Counted from the first letter of the stretch, positions 1 to 13,107 are shown. The stretch is DNA of 64,000 bases from Rotaria socialis (GCA_905331475.1 CAJNYU010004567.1:1-64000), one strand, 5' to 3'. A program made the numbers and translations. Notes: a model not told the origin generated them from the letters alone.

Positions 1-16
1 AAAATAAACGTTTGTA

Positions 17-226
17 ATGAATCTTAAAGTGACTCATTTATTTTTAAATCTTATTCTCGCTACTTTCGAAAATTCGGCTCGTGTGCTTCGCACCGCATTT
101 CGTAGTCGAGTGAAACTCGAATACCATCTAGTTTCAATACTGTTTTTACGTTGCTTGCACGGAATTGGAGTAAAAAAGTGCACAAAACTCCGATTTTTGA
201 TTTCGACTCTGTTGGATTTCAATTAG
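17..226. other. Open but unassigned stretch at window start
   Basis: Both strands stay open for about 60-70 codons here, and the DNA is less AT-rich than its surroundings, with several short self-complementary words. Neither translation resembles a family I know, and no clear splice signals frame it. It could be an exon of a gene starting outside the window or a non-coding repeat. I do not assign a function. Confidence 0.2.
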
Positions 227-276
227 TGAACATTGAAAGAAATTTTTCGTGGAAGTTGATGTTTAAGTTATTATAG

Positions 277-354
277 GTACAGAATTCTGTACAAGCTTCT
301 GTAACAGATGATTTTACTGCCTTTGGTATTGGTGATTGTTTTGAAGAAGAATAA
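277..354 (+). CDS. Possible terminal exon of an upstream gene
   Basis: A TTATAG acceptor ends at 276. It is followed by 25 open codons of acidic and polar composition (ending DCFEEE) and a TAA at 352-354, with an AATAAA-like word overlapping the stop. This looks like the last exon of a gene lying mostly to the left of the window. It is too short to assign to a family, and the opposite strand is also open here, so the call is tentative. Confidence 0.25.
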   Translation, partial: VQNSVQASVTDDFTAFGIGDCFEEE

Positions 355-1012
355 AAATCGTGAACAGTTTTTTGACATACAAAAGTTAGTTTATCTATTT
401 TTGAAAGATGAATTGACACGTGCGCGTAAATTATTAGCACTATTAAAAGATGAAAACTCTAACAATTTTTTGTATTTACTGCAAGACACACATTGTTGTC
501 GATCAATATTGACAAAAATGATATGAAAGTATTGCCAACATTCGTTTGATTTTTTTTGCCTTTTTTTTCTAAGAATTTTATTGATCGATCATTATTTCTA
601 ATTAATTTTTCAAGCTTTTCTCCCGATAAAAGCTTTTTACTCATGCTATTTGTGGCTTAAAAAACACAAAGAAATAGTACAATATCTCGTATTGTTCATT
701 TTTTATTCATTGGTCCACTTATTTATCCTTTCAAAATATCGAACTTTTGGGGTGTGTGGATATAGAGAAGAGAAGAGAAGAGCAGAGCTCACACTCACAC
801 CCACTCTATGAAACTGATGTTAATCATATGTTTTATTGTTAAAGTTACAAGATTGTTAATTGCAACACCATCAATGAAATAAATTTTTCCGAAAGAAACC
901 CAGCTGTGATTGTATGAATCAAGGTTTCTTACTGTAAACAGAGCTAGATATTTTCTTGGCAGAGTTGATCAATTTATTAAATAAAAACAATCATTGTATT
1001 TTTAATCTTAAG
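355..1012. other. Non-coding stretch
   Basis: No convincing exon is seen. There is a purine-rich run near 765-785 (repeated AGAGA/AGAAG words). The missing 5' exons of the gene beginning at 1013 should lie here or further left, but I could not find them. Confidence 0.4.
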
Positions 1013-4000
1013 GTACTCAAAAATCTATCATCATTCGGGTGATTCGACATGCAATGACACAACTAGATAAATTATTTCCCGATATTTATTCAAAATTTTC
1101 AAGAGGAAAACGCAGCTCAATGGTAATACAGTCGGAAACCGAATTATCATTATCAAAAAAAATGGCCAAAAAGGGAGATATATTTGCAATATGCGATGAA
1201 ATCGACACTTTACTGGAGAAGCTATCGGTGTTTTCGGCCGGTGAACGAGCAGCAGCTGCTGGAGGCAAAATTCTATGCCAAGGCTTTGATTTAATCGAGG
1301 ATGAGACGCGTGGTACCGGCCCTCATACGCACACAATTTATTCAGCAAAATTAGCGATGTTGGGTGCCAGTACTGGAGAAAAATATGCCAACAATATGCT
1401 AAATTTTGAATCTGATAATGGAAATGATGGTGTCATTGCCCGTATTGGAATGCATGTTGTACCAACTTTACCGCCTAAAACACGTGCATCAAGATCGGTA
1501 TTTACTTCAATACCAAATATTCTCCAATGCCTAATCATTATCCATCATCTTGCTGCTGAAAAATTACAACTTCACTTTGATCAATCTCAAGCCGATGCTG
1601 ATAATCAATCGGAAGAACGTCAGTGACCGCATTATATTCGATTAGCTATCTTCTCTGATGAAGATCATCATTGAGATTTTGTTCATCAACGAATAAGTTT
1701 CTAAAATAATAAGATACCAGAATTTTTTTCAAAAGAAAGACAAACTTTGAAATTTTTTTAAAGTAGACAATCGAATGATTTTTAAGAAACTTCACTCATT
1801 TAATATACTAAATTCCTGGAATTTTTAAGACATTTGAAAAATTTTAACGCAAGAGAAAATAGGATTTTTATAATTCTTATAATGCATTGGTATTTATTAA
1901 TTGTTGATACTGATGAGAATTGCAAATAGATTTCACTGAAATTTTCGAAACCATAACAGCTTACTTTAATTTCATTTAATTCCTTATATTTATATAGCTA
2001 CAGTTCCAGAATGGCTTCAGAATAGTCGTCAGCAACATGGAATAAATACTCCAATATTTCAAGTTATTAATGGTGAACAAGCGCCGCTTCCTACATATAA
2101 ACCAACATCAGTTGAACTTGAAGCAGATGGTTCCTATATAAGTGCATCTGGAGTTGTCTGCCAATATATAGAAGATGATCTCAACGCTGCAAATTTATCT
2201 AAAGATAGTAAGCAGTATGTTAGGGCCCTTCATCGGAAAACAGGAGTCAAACTTCCCCGATATTGTGCCTGTATGAATCTTCTTTACCATTCCATCTCAT
2301 GGTGCTATGAAATTCTGGACAAAATAAATTTTGTTGCTGGTCTGCATGCATCGAATCAGGAGCTGGATACGGAATTTGCTTTAGCTGCGGAACAACTGGT
2401 TAGAAGAAAAGTCGAGCAAATGCCAAAAGATTCGCAGGGTCGACCAATTATGTTTATCCCGAAAAAGGTTGTTCTTGCTGCAATCAAATTATATAACTTC
2501 ACCAAACAATCATCCATCGACTTCTTCTCATGCGATGGTGTTGAACGATTCGCAATAGAACGATTAGTAAAACGTGCTCAATTAAAAGAAAATGCTCAAC
2601 AGCTTAGAATAAATAAGTGAGTACTCAATAATGTTTTGTCTGGAAGAAACACATTTTCAAGAGAGAAGAAAATCTTCGTAGACTACGTTTCTAACTATGG
2701 TAGAGTACCGTTTTGCATCCATTATCATTTACATATAATGAAGAAGCTACAGGAACATTTCTGCATGGCTTATTGAAACCTCGTAATTAACTCTAGTAAC
2801 TACAAATATAGCATAGATAAAGTCAGTGACGCATCATTTAATCGAACGAATCAAAATATTAGACCGCGCTCGTCAATCTCAGTAGAAAATATCGAATCGA
2901 AATCGCTTCTACTGGATCCATTTCGATAACTTCTGCATTTACACCTCGAAAAATGCTTCCATTACCACTAATACAACAAAAACGCAAGTCGATTGTACAC
3001 TAAAATCTTATTCTTCTACTCTAAAATATCAGAATAATGTTGACACTCGAAATATTCAATGTTATTGATTGAATTGATAAGTTCAAATACAACTTCTTAT
3101 GTTAATAGGTATCAACATTTTTTTTAGTTTTGATATTAATCTTCTACACCTGTAGAAAATTTTCCCTTCCAGTAGGAAAGAGCGATGACAGAAGGCTGAC
3201 CGTGTTCAAGAGAAATCGACCCCTACACCATATCCAACTTTCCCTCAACACACACGTCAAATAACGCCTGAGGAACCTACTAACACTCAACGTCTGTATT
3301 ACTCAAAGACTCCAACTTATCTCAGATCACTATATTCCAACATATAAATACATGAATATTTACCAGCACAGCCTCCTCTAAAAGCATGGTCCGTTGTAGA
3401 AACTATATATTACTCTAAAGTTTATTAAAAGTACCATAGCAACATTGACTAAAAGAGAAACAACAATTCAACAACAATCGTCGCATGGAAGTGAGACATA
3501 ACGATAATGAGTGATATCCACATCGTTTCGATATTCGTAGGGTTAATTATTCGCAACAGGAAGGACCTACAATTGTATATTATATATTCTTTCACAGCTT
3601 ATTAAAAGTACTATAGAAACATTGACCAAAAAAGAAAGAAAAACTCACACTGCATTCATCTCATGGAGGTGATATTTCATGATATTGAGTAATATCAACA
3701 CGACTTGGATATTAGTATGGCTACTTATAAGTGCTCGGAAGCAGCTGCGATCTTTTATTATATATTATCCGGTAGCTTATGGAAAGTACTAGGAAAAGAT
3801 TTAAAAAAAATTAAAAACAACTTACACTGCTATCATTGCATAGGAATGTTGTATTGTGATATGGAGTAATATACTCAGGGGTTTGATTGTCGTATCGTTA
3901 CATATGCTTATATGAATGGTACGATAGATCGATTTAAAATGAACGGTTATTTAGCTCTGGAAAAATGGAAGGTTCCCTTATTGATGACGGAAATTAGTAT

Positions 4001-5746
4001 ATGTGGGTGCATAATAGTTGACGTTACTCAGTATTGGTTATTAAACTCAGTTATTATCTGGCAGGATTGATGGGTACATGTTTTTTATCCGTTTTTTTTT
4101 ATATAAATTACATAAGGCAATGTCACATTCATAATGATTATGACCAATAGCTAGTGGTTACGCCGATGGCTAGCCAAGTTCACATCTTAATTAAACTGAA
4201 AGCAATGAACATTGTCTCACTAGAAAAACATATTAATATCCTGAAATAATACATTCATTTCATATCACCGAGAGCTCTGACATCGATGGCCTTGATGAAT
4301 ATGAAACTAAATAAGTGATCATTGTGACTATATTTTATGGGCGCGTCACCGATTGTGTATCTTTGGTAATCTTTCTTTTTTATTTTTACAGGAAGCAGTC
4401 AATATACAATGAAAAGTATGTCCTTCTCTCTATGGAATCACCATTTATTTTATCTTCGTGGTTATCAACGAAAACTACCGATTTGAATTGGTCAGGAAAG
4501 TGGAATAAAAGTATTTCTCATGGTCGCACTATCCTTACCACACTTCAAGAATGTGGTCTCTTACGAGAAGGGCAATTTATCATGTATTGTAAGACACCTT
4601 CTTTCGCTAAATTAACACCCGCTGAAATTCAAGAAGACCCTGACAAACTGATCAGCCTTCAATCTTTCGGAATCACTCTCGATGTATATACTGCAGCTTA
4701 CAACAAAATGGTACTTCCATCTCGTAACAAACTTAGCTCAGAAGGCATCGCATATATCTGTCAATCAATAGATTTCGTTCCTTATTATCATCTTTATCAC
4801 CAAAAGGACATAATAGATGAATTCGATAAATTGGTCAAAAATGGCACTATAACACGGCAGCTTAATGATGATGGTATTACTAGTTATGTCGTCACATCAA
4901 GTCCAGTTGTTAATGGTGAGTTTTAACTTTATTCTAAAATAATTGACGATGCAAATCTTACAGATTCTTGCCTATATAATGTTATACGTGTAGCTGTGTC
5001 GATGATGAATTCATTAATCTCATGAACTATGTTTTATAAGATTCTGTTGTGTACTTAGAAAGAAAAACAAATCAATAAGTTCTAGATTCCGTTTACGATT
5101 TTCAATATGTCCGTTAAAATCACAGAGAAAAAAGTTAAATTCCAACTCAATAACCAAACTAACAACTCTACACCCATATTCACATCCCTATCGCCCATAT
5201 GGATACAGCATCAGCATCGATATCGGCAAGTCACTCACAATAATACACACCAAGCTGGTCGGCAATACCAGTCCTATTAAAAAGAACTGAACGCCAATCC
5301 CAATTCTTTTTAAGAAAAATCAGCTTTAGTGGTTCTAAAATGAGCTAATTGACTGATATAAGTTTAGACTATTGACCAGAAACTGTACGAAGTCTATTGT
5401 AGAAAAGATAATCAGTATAAAAAAAATGTATTTTTCTTTCTTGAATCTGATTGATTTCATCATTTAGTAGTGCATTTTGTGAAGCAGACTGCGATATCAG
5501 TCTTAATCGTTCAATATTCTACTCATAAACCTTTATTTACTTCATTTTGTAGACATAACAACGTCTGAATCATATATTCAATTATCCGACGATGAAAATA
5601 ATGAAAATCTGCCAGCTGTAGCAGGCCCCAATCAAGACTGCCATGGAACGAGAATGAAACGGAAAAGCGTTTCCGATGATATCAATAGCAAGAGATTAAA
5701 AGCTGGTAATTATTTGCGTAGTCATGGCTTTGTGTTGTTTCATTAA
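1013..5746 (+). CDS. DUF3987-like P-loop ATPase/primase-associated protein, 5' incomplete
   Basis: Four exons join in phase: 1013-1618, 1998-2616, 4392-4915 and 5553-5746, giving 646 residues plus a stop. The first exon starts with GTQKS, which could be a Walker A remnant with Q in place of G. It is followed by a hydrophobic Walker B-like strand ending CDEID near 1189-1203, then a KLAMLGAST strand and a DGVIARIG segment. That order matches the DUF3987 family of helicase/primase-linked ATPases (family knowledge; identity is inferred). The C-terminus is acidic and then basic, with MKRK...KRLK resembling a bipartite nuclear localisation signal. No start codon or complete P-loop is present, so the 5' end is missing or decayed. 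Introns of 379, 1775 and 637 bp are much longer than is usual in this window. The gene may derive from a mobile element or from transfer. Confidence 0.5.
3390..3930. repeat. About three copies of a diverged ~178-bp tandem repeat in an intron
   Basis: The word ATTAAAAGTAC and its flanks recur at 3424 and 3601, and in altered form (ATGGAAAGTAC) at 3779, giving spacings of 177 and 178 bp. Further matching segments keep the same spacing: CATTGAC(T/C)AAAA, CATGGA(A/G)GTGA, and GAGT(G/A)ATAT. The copies are visibly diverged. The array lies wholly inside the 1775-bp intron of the DUF3987-like gene and probably accounts for part of its length. Confidence 0.7.
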
Positions 5747-8700
5747 ATGAGCGCTTGCTTAGTCAAAGAAGCGTTGATTATTACCACATATAGATTCACA
5801 CAGTTCATCCTTTTTTTACATTGGCCATGATTACACGCTTCTATCAATGTTAAGCAATCGTGAATGCCATGCTTAGTAAACTTGACCGATCTAAAAAGAG
5901 AAGCTTAATTCACTTTGCATTGATCAATGAAATCAAGAAAATAGACCACGATCAGCTGCGTCTTTTACAATAGGTCGAATAGTCATTTAGAAAAATTACT
6001 ATCGGATAAACTTTAGTTGATGATTTTTGTAATCTCAGTTATAGAATGAAACAGCATGCATGTAAATAGATGTCAAGCGTTCATTTCTTTCTCTTTTTCC
6101 TATGTCTAGATTCATAAGAGTATTCATTAATCCAAAAAAACTTAGAAAGGACTGAACATTGACTATTTCAGACACAGACGTGCTAAGATTAAGTTTTTCT
6201 CAATAGTGTACGTATCACCAATTTCTTTCTCCGTGGCATAAAAAAATAGGAGAACAGATTGAAGAATGATCGATAGTAAAAAAAATAAAATGTTCCGAAT
6301 TGCAAAATTGAGTCATACACATACAAATAGTATGATGATTTTCTTCTAGTGCGATTTAGATCGTAGAGAAAATCCATTGACTGCAATTTGCCTGGTCTAG
6401 AATAGATAAAGCGTCGATTTTAATACGGCAATGCATTTATTATCTCACAAAACATTAATAGACTACAATGATTCAATTAAGTTTAGTTCTCATGGAACAG
6501 TATGAATTGATGTTTACTATTTATCAAGCCAAATATATTATGATGTTGTAGATGAATCCTTTCGACTTTAGATCGATAATGATAAGATATCGATAATTCT
6601 ATTGAGTGAATGACTAAATAAAATCTCAAACACGAAAAATGTTCAAATATGAATGATGGATATTAGATGAAAGCTGTCCATTATCGGAAGTTTATGAACC
6701 TAATCAGATTTGATGACCGGGTGCTGGTGCACATCACATAATTCTTTCAAGCATGCCATCAATAGTGTTATCTGTTTCCCATCAATTATTTACCTAATTG
6801 AAGTTTAAAGTTTATTTTTCTCACTTATGTTTCGTTACATGTCAGTGACCTTTTGTTTTCAATCTAATAAAATTGAAATATAAATAAAGAAAAGTATTGG
6901 TGATTTTTTATTCTTTAATGACCTCTAATGTATATTAGTGTGATCGAATCAATCCAATAATATTACTATTTACTATATATCTATGATGATACGTAGATCG
7001 AATGTTTTTATCAATGCTATAACGATGTTGATCATCGGACTGCACTTATAGAATAATATTATTGATGATGCGACACATTATATTTAAAATAGAAATAACC
7101 GATTGAGAACTAAAGGATCTATACTTCCTATTCGTTTTAGTCCAGAGTGGTAATAATGAATTTATCGAGTTAATTGATACGTATAATACTGGTTCTTCTG
7201 AATCGAAACGAATGAATCAAACAATTTAATATATAACACATTGACTTTGATTAACGAACAAGACTACTTTAAACAATGCAGCCACTAGTTATACAAAAAT
7301 AATGGTTTGAAAAACAAGAAATTCATTTAACCGTGAATATTCCCAAGCGACTTTGTGTATCTTACGAATTGTATTGTGTCACCACGCATACTAAAGCTCA
7401 ATGAATAGTCGATTATCTATATTCTACAAGTAACGCTAATCGAGTGTCGATTAGCTTAACCCTAGACTGATATACGACCGTAGAAATGGAAGATTGCTAG
7501 CCTTTGTCTGACTCTAGAACCTAGAAAATCACAGGTTATCGGAACTTATTTTTTCAGGATTCATTCTTTTACAGGACTTGCGTATTTCAACAGTGTTCTT
7601 TCATTCTGATGCTATTTTCCAACACCCCTACCCACATGAACAATATCATCATCATCATTAATCTATGCTAAGTTTCACTCTTTTCGACACCCACACCCTT
7701 AAGAAAGTGAGATCTATCCCACGATACTTATGGACTTATCGAAAACTCCAAATTAATCCCACAAAGATAAATCTTAGTAGGTGCTGACTAATACTACCAA
7801 TTATATCAAGACTTTGGCGGTTTCAGCTTTTAATAGTCACCTATATCATCAATGTGAAGTATTCTTCTTTTAATATAGATATTCTTACAACAAATGTAGC
7901 ACAAAAATCATACCCATGATACAAAACACTGTAGTCATGACACAAGCGGCCCTATTCTTAGTCCAATGTATCACAGTTACCGTATCAAAATGACCACCTT
8001 CATGTTTAAAAATACGATAACTATCATCATGTATGCCACGACAGTGGTACATTGTACTATGACTATACTCATTTGTACGATGACCATGGTCATTTGTACG
8101 AAGCGTTACGGACAGACAGACACAGGTGAATTTCCGTTTCTAGACCCTAGCCTTTCAGTCTAGGGAAAGGTGTGATGTGTTCTTTTTTTACGTCATTTAT
8201 CGAGTAGACAGTCACTTCACAGGCTAAAGCAATCTATTAATAAAGCATCATGTCAGGGTGGGAAGGACTGATAAATGAAACCATGGCTGGTGATCGAAAT
8301 GAATCATTATTATGAGCAATTAAATAAGAAATGATTACTCTCCTCACTACAAAGTTCTATTTCATTTCTAATGTTTCTTAATAATACAAAATAGCAAGCT
8401 TTTTCAAATCCGAGCCTAGGTGCGCGTTAGTCCTTGAGTTCGGTTTTGTTAGTTTTACTCTAGAAATTTATTTATACTATTGCAAACAACCTGAAAAGCC
8501 ATTAATACAACTACTTCATCAATAATTTAAGCAAATCGCTTTATAGTGCCAATAAAAATGACAAAAATTTTCATCTTATTAATATTTTAGGCCGACGAAC
8601 AACTGTAAATTAAATAATTATCAGCTAACAACAATCAAGATGATCGGCCATGTCTACTTTATTTTAATTTTTAATCTTTATAATAAACTTCAGTTTTCTT

Positions 8701-9566
8701 GAATAAAACTAAATTTACACTGATTTCTTTTATTTTAATGTTTACATTTACATTTAACCTAAAAATATTTTGTCCCATCAGTAGACAAGAAATCGATCAG
8801 TGGGGGAAATGTTCATTTCAAGAGGAAACATGTCGTTCAGTTCAAAAAATATAGGCGCCTATGTATATACGTAGTATGTCTATATCAAACTGGGGTATCG
8901 CCGTCATTTGAAAACGATATTCAGAAAAATTGTTTAGAAACTATTTAAAGTTCTTCACATAACATCTTCCATTCTATAACAACTTCTTCATTGGAACAGT
9001 CATTAATATCCGACCGAGTCACATATCCGGGCATGTTTTAACATCATTTTCCATATAGTAACAAACATTCCTCTCATTGGTTTTGGTTTTTTCGTTGCAC
9101 GCTCAGCATATACTATAAGTTTCAAACGTTCTCTTCTTATTCAGTTATCATACGAAGCATCTATCTCATACATGTGTAGATGAAAAGCACTTATGGTACC
9201 GATCAATTCTTTATCTAATTCTCATGAGATTTCACTTCCAAAATTGATTGAATAATCGTTTCGATTCAACTGAAGATTATATTTATTATTCTTCTAAAGT
9301 TCAATTTGTTTTTAAACTTAATCGTCTTAAACAGTTTCAAAATTATTGTTGTCTTCCGCTTGAATTTCATGGTATTAGTCAAATAAAAGCAGTAAGCTTT
9401 AAAAAGATGGAATTTTTAATTAATTAAGACGGTTGGCATGACTTGTGGGATCCTTATAAATTGTGTTTCAGAAAATGAAGAACAGAGAAGACTTAAAAAT
9501 TACAAACAGTCTAGTTTATATTCTGGTCTACCCATTATTGTATAGTATCTAATGCAATGACAAGTT
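5747..9566. other. 3.8-kb gene-poor stretch
   Basis: I see no exon-intron structure, RNA gene or complete mobile element here. Short signals include repeated CATTTGTAC words near 8055-8105, a CAGACAGACA run near 8112, and a small CCCTAG...CTAGGG hairpin at about 8146-8165. AT content is high and stop codons are dense in all frames. It may be an intergenic spacer or old decayed sequence. Confidence 0.4.
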
Positions 9567-10003
9567 TTACGTTGTATTGAGTGGATCACTCGGCTCAGTT
9601 GTCAGTTGTAATTGATCAAATTGCTGAGTTTTTCGTTTTAGAATTCTATCCCAGTTCAGTCCCCAACCTAAACCACTTAATAAGGTGATTGATATTGCCC
9701 CCCAATACAGAATAACGAATGCTATATGATGTGGTTGTACAAAGTAATGATGATATAAAAAACAACCAAAATGAATAAAATTCGAAAATGAACAAACACG
9801 TATGACTGCTTGTCGAAAATACCAATCTGATGATTTGAACAATGCTATAATATTCAATATCGATACAATGATGTCACCATTCGATGTTGTTAGAACCCAT
9901 AATTTAGCTGCATCCCTTGTAGATTTATCAGAAATATTTCCACCAAAAACTTTAACTGTGCCCACGGGTACAAATAAATATATGAATACTGAAATGCCCG
10001 GGA
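9567..10003 (-). CDS. Small multi-pass membrane protein, 5' exon missing
   Basis: One open exon on the minus strand encodes about 145 residues with roughly four hydrophobic segments: around FIYLFVPVG, SILNIIALF, an FSNFIHFGCFLYHH segment, and FVILYWGAISITLLSG. It has a polar, Gln/Thr-rich C-terminal tail. A TTTCAG acceptor ends at 10004, and the reading frame has no suitable Met, so the true start probably lies in an unrecognised upstream exon. I do not recognise the family. The next gene on the same strand, the DGAT2-like gene, ends about 0.9 kb away at 10910. The overlapping plus-strand frame looks like a shadow. Confidence 0.45.
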
Positions 10004-10909
10004 AGAATTCCGATATACAAAAAATAGATGTTAATTAATGAACACTTTATCATTGTGATGAACTTTGAAATAAATGTCGATCAGAATTTTGGATAAAGTC
10101 AACATTATTTTAATGATTGAAACTGATACGTGTTTTTGTATTTCGTTCTTATCTGAAATGTGTCATTGTAAGTTGTCTAAAAATCGTGACAAATTAGCTT
10201 TTGATTTATATTTTCATCGAACTCAATTAACCAAACATCGTCTGAAACAGTAAAAACGTTTTTACTTAATAGGATATTGATTTAGCTAAGCGAAGTGAGA
10301 AGCAAGGAAAAAGTAGCGCCATATAATCTCATGAAGCGTGGAAGCTAAGTTTTTCAACATACCACTTTGCAAGCTCATATATGATAAAATGCACCTTTCA
10401 TCATAGCATTAGCAAACGAAAAGATGGAGATAAGAATATTCATCATCATTGAATATGATGTAAAACAAATAGAAGTAAGTAACATTTTTCGGCCATCAAA
10501 CAATGGGTTCGAATATTGATAAAATTTGATTCTTTGCTTTGATCTTGTATAATGGAGGAAATGAAAATAATGACGCAACTGTACCGTACGCGACACCATT
10601 TAAATCTGATCATCACTGGCATGTTTTTACAACATGATCTGAACTTAACCGATAAAGGCAAAGAATAAATGTGGCTCGTATTCATCTTTCTAAATAATAA
10701 TTTATGGACCATGGGTAGCTACCATTGTACTTATATTTATCGAAGAGTTCAGCAGATTCATCTCGAACTATTAACCGAAAATGTCTTTTCGAATACTGTT
10801 TTATTTTTAAAACTTATTAATGATCAAACTACAGCTACACAATATATTCTCAGAAACAATTCTCAGCAGTTATTTGAATCGTAAACCATTTGAAGATACT
10901 TAGTCAATT
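10004..10909. other. Intergenic stretch with two short unassigned plus-strand frames
   Basis: Two short plus-strand frames are open at about 10560-10668 and 10700-10881, with codon choice that looks weakly coding. They lie in different phases, have no clear splice signals linking them, and match no family I know. The missing 5' exon of the small membrane protein may also lie here. Confidence 0.25.
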
Positions 10910-12033
10910 TCAAATAATTTCGAGTTTTACATGTCCCAATTTGTATTTATCTTTATTCTCGACAAATAATTGTTCCACTGCTTGAAGATAATCTTGATGA
11001 AGTTGTTCGATATCACTAGGAGTTGGATTATCAGTTTGAACGACATGAATCGGCTTACCAACTGTAAATATTTCCTTTCGCCTTATAAGTTTACCGAAAA
11101 ATAGTATAGTTCACATTCTTACCGACAGTGACGACCTGACGTCGAAATGGTATATATCCCATGAATAGGAGACCCCAGGGAATACCATTGGGTATCAAGC
11201 CAAAAAAAGTACGCCGTTCATACAATTCATTTTCTCCAAACGAAATAACAGGCACAATGGATGCCCTACAATCATTTATACAAATTTATCAATCGCCAAG
11301 AGAAACAAAGAAACCTTACCCATATTTTAATGCTAGCTGAATAAACCCTTTTCTTGACTTCAAATAAAGTATCATTGTATTATTTCGTGTCAGCCATACT
11401 TCACGTCTGCCACCAATTATGATGACCAATGCATTTCCTTGGCCACATTTGCCACTCAATAGACACTCACAACTATTTCGTGATACACAACATGCACCTC
11501 AATATTTATTGGAAAACATTATCACCTATTATTATTATTATTATTCATTCAAAGAAAATTCAATTTTTACCCAATCCAAGTAACAGATCTCGTGTGAATG
11601 GATTGAAAAATTGCATTTTAAGAAGCATCAGATGTGGACGAATGCCTGGAAATAAACTAGAAAAGTGTGTTGCATCTGTACCGAAATTGCCGAGTGCTCC
11701 TATAGCTGCTACACCATGTGGATGATAACCAAATATATAGTTTCGATTGGGATCGAGATCTGTGCTTTTAATTAATGTTAGAGGAAAATACTGTGTCCAA
11801 TGTGTCCAAATTGAACATCGACGAAGCCAATCTGACCATCGGCCACCATGTGAATCAGTGCGACGATCGAAATATAACCAATAACAGTAGACAAGCGAAA
11901 CTGATAGGATAAACTTCGAGGACCAAAACCATGATAAGATAAAAACCGTTAATGGTACAATAAGTGGTGAAAATGCACAAAACGAAGTAATAAAACTTAA
12001 GATAAAAAAGTCAAGAATTCCTTTTAAATCCAT
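10910..12033 (-). CDS. DGAT2-like: Diacylglycerol/monoacylglycerol acyltransferase, DGAT2 family
   Basis: Four exons (11571-12033, 11320-11497, 11123-11265, 10910-11061) join in phase to give 311 residues. Family members transfer an acyl chain from acyl-CoA to di- or monoacylglycerol at the ER and lipid droplet (known). Seen in the sequence: an N-terminal double hydrophobic hairpin (about residues 8-50), YFP at 82-84, and the invariant HPHG at 104-107 within IFGYHPHGV. Downstream are the PGIRPHL stretch, a GQGNALVIIIGG block, the PVISFGENELY block, and a C-terminal GKPIHV block like the family's GEPI. Length is slightly short for the family (about 335-390), mostly at the N-terminus. A TTTTAG acceptor lies 2 nt before the ATG, suggesting trans-splicing. 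Whether it acts on MAG or DAG cannot be told. Confidence 0.93.
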
Positions 12034-12666
12034 ATCTAAAAGATATAAAGAATGCGTAAATCAACATAATCAATATACTGGCTTGTCTAGATTTTGATGG
12101 CGCTTATTTATTTTGGGGCTATTCTGTACGAAGATTTACTTATATTTTTCAGTAAGGGAAAGAAAAGCTTACTCGTTGGAAATTAACCAATAATATCTCA
12201 TCAACCCACGAGACAGACAGACAGAACAAATATAGGATAAGCAACTAGATCATTTGCGAAAGATGACAGTAACGGATATTTAAGACAATATCGAATCGTT
12301 AATTTACATAGGAAATCGAATTATTTGGTAGTGTTTTGTACGCCTATTTTTACTCAAATTTTCCCCAGAATACTTCCTTCCATCAATTGTATACCACGAT
12401 TATTGCACGTGTACCTTTTTCAAAACTTACAGCATTCGATGCAACTGAATGAGTTTTATCAATTGATCTGTTATTTACTTCTAACTGAATCGTGTGGATG
12501 TGGATATATCGACGAGAAAGAGAATCACTGGTGATTATGTACCATATCCCTACCCTGTATAATTGACTTTTTTAATCTAAAAGCGAAGCAATTGCAAAAG
12601 TATGGTTATTTATTGTCTTTTATTATTATTGAAATTATAAATAAAAAATAATGAATCATTTCTTCA
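12034..12666. other. Spacer upstream of DGAT2-like gene
   Basis: No gene is recognised. It holds the likely promoter/outron of the DGAT2-like gene and the 3' flank of the lectin gene, which is rich in TTTATT on the plus strand (AATAAA on the coding strand). Confidence 0.4.
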
Positions 12667-13107
12667 TCACCATTTTGTCGTGTTTGACGCCCATATTGGT
12701 TGATGATGCCCATCATATAGAACAAGATTTCGATCAATTTGCATAACAAGATAATGAGGTTTCACACCTTTTCCTGCTGTTCGAGTACTCCATATAAGCT
12801 GATTCACAGCATCACGAATCACTAAATTACCGTTATCTTGCATTATTAAACGAAATGGCTCTTGACCTTTGCCAGCCGACTTAGAACTCCATTGTGCATT
12901 TACTGAACTAAAATCTCGTGATGTATAAACAACTAAATTACCATCGCGCTGCATAATAACAAAATAAGCATCGTTGGTAGCTCCTAAATATCCCTCTTGA
13001 TACAAAGTAGCACCGTTTCCAAGCGTATCCGATGAATAGAATCTTGGTGATTCTCCAATCGAACAACCAATAAACAAGACGAGAATAAATACAAATAATA
13101 TTGTCAT
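12667..13107 (-). CDS. Secreted bulb-type (GNA-like) mannose-binding B-lectin
   Basis: A single exon encodes about 146 residues when started at the Met at 13107. I prefer this start over the Met at 13158, because a TTTTTCTAG acceptor lies 10 nt upstream of it and a clean signal peptide (TILFVFILVLFIGCS) follows at once. The mature part is one B-lectin beta-prism domain. Its three subdomains carry QxDxNxVxY-type sites: MQRDGNLVVY and MQIDRNLVLY are intact, while MQDNGNLVIR has lost Asp and Tyr. Such domains bind mannose in monocot bulbs, fungi, bacteria and some fish (known). There are no introns in the coding part. A defensive or mucosal role and an origin by transfer are inferences. Confidence 0.9.
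   Translation of the reverse strand: MTILFVFILVLFIGCSIGESPRFYSSDTLGNGATLYQEGYLGATNDAYFVIMQRDGNLVVYTSRDFSSVNAQWSSKSAGKGQEPFRLIMQDNGNLVIRDAVNQLIWSTRTAGKGVKPHYLVMQIDRNLVLYDGHHQPIWASNTTKW

Noticed and set aside
9802..10038. Plus-strand frame opposite the small membrane protein
   Set aside because: The minus frame has the hydrophobic pattern and a matching acceptor; the plus frame is its shadow.
10560..10881. Two consecutive short plus-strand frames as a gene
   Set aside because: Different phases, no splice signals linking them, no family resemblance.
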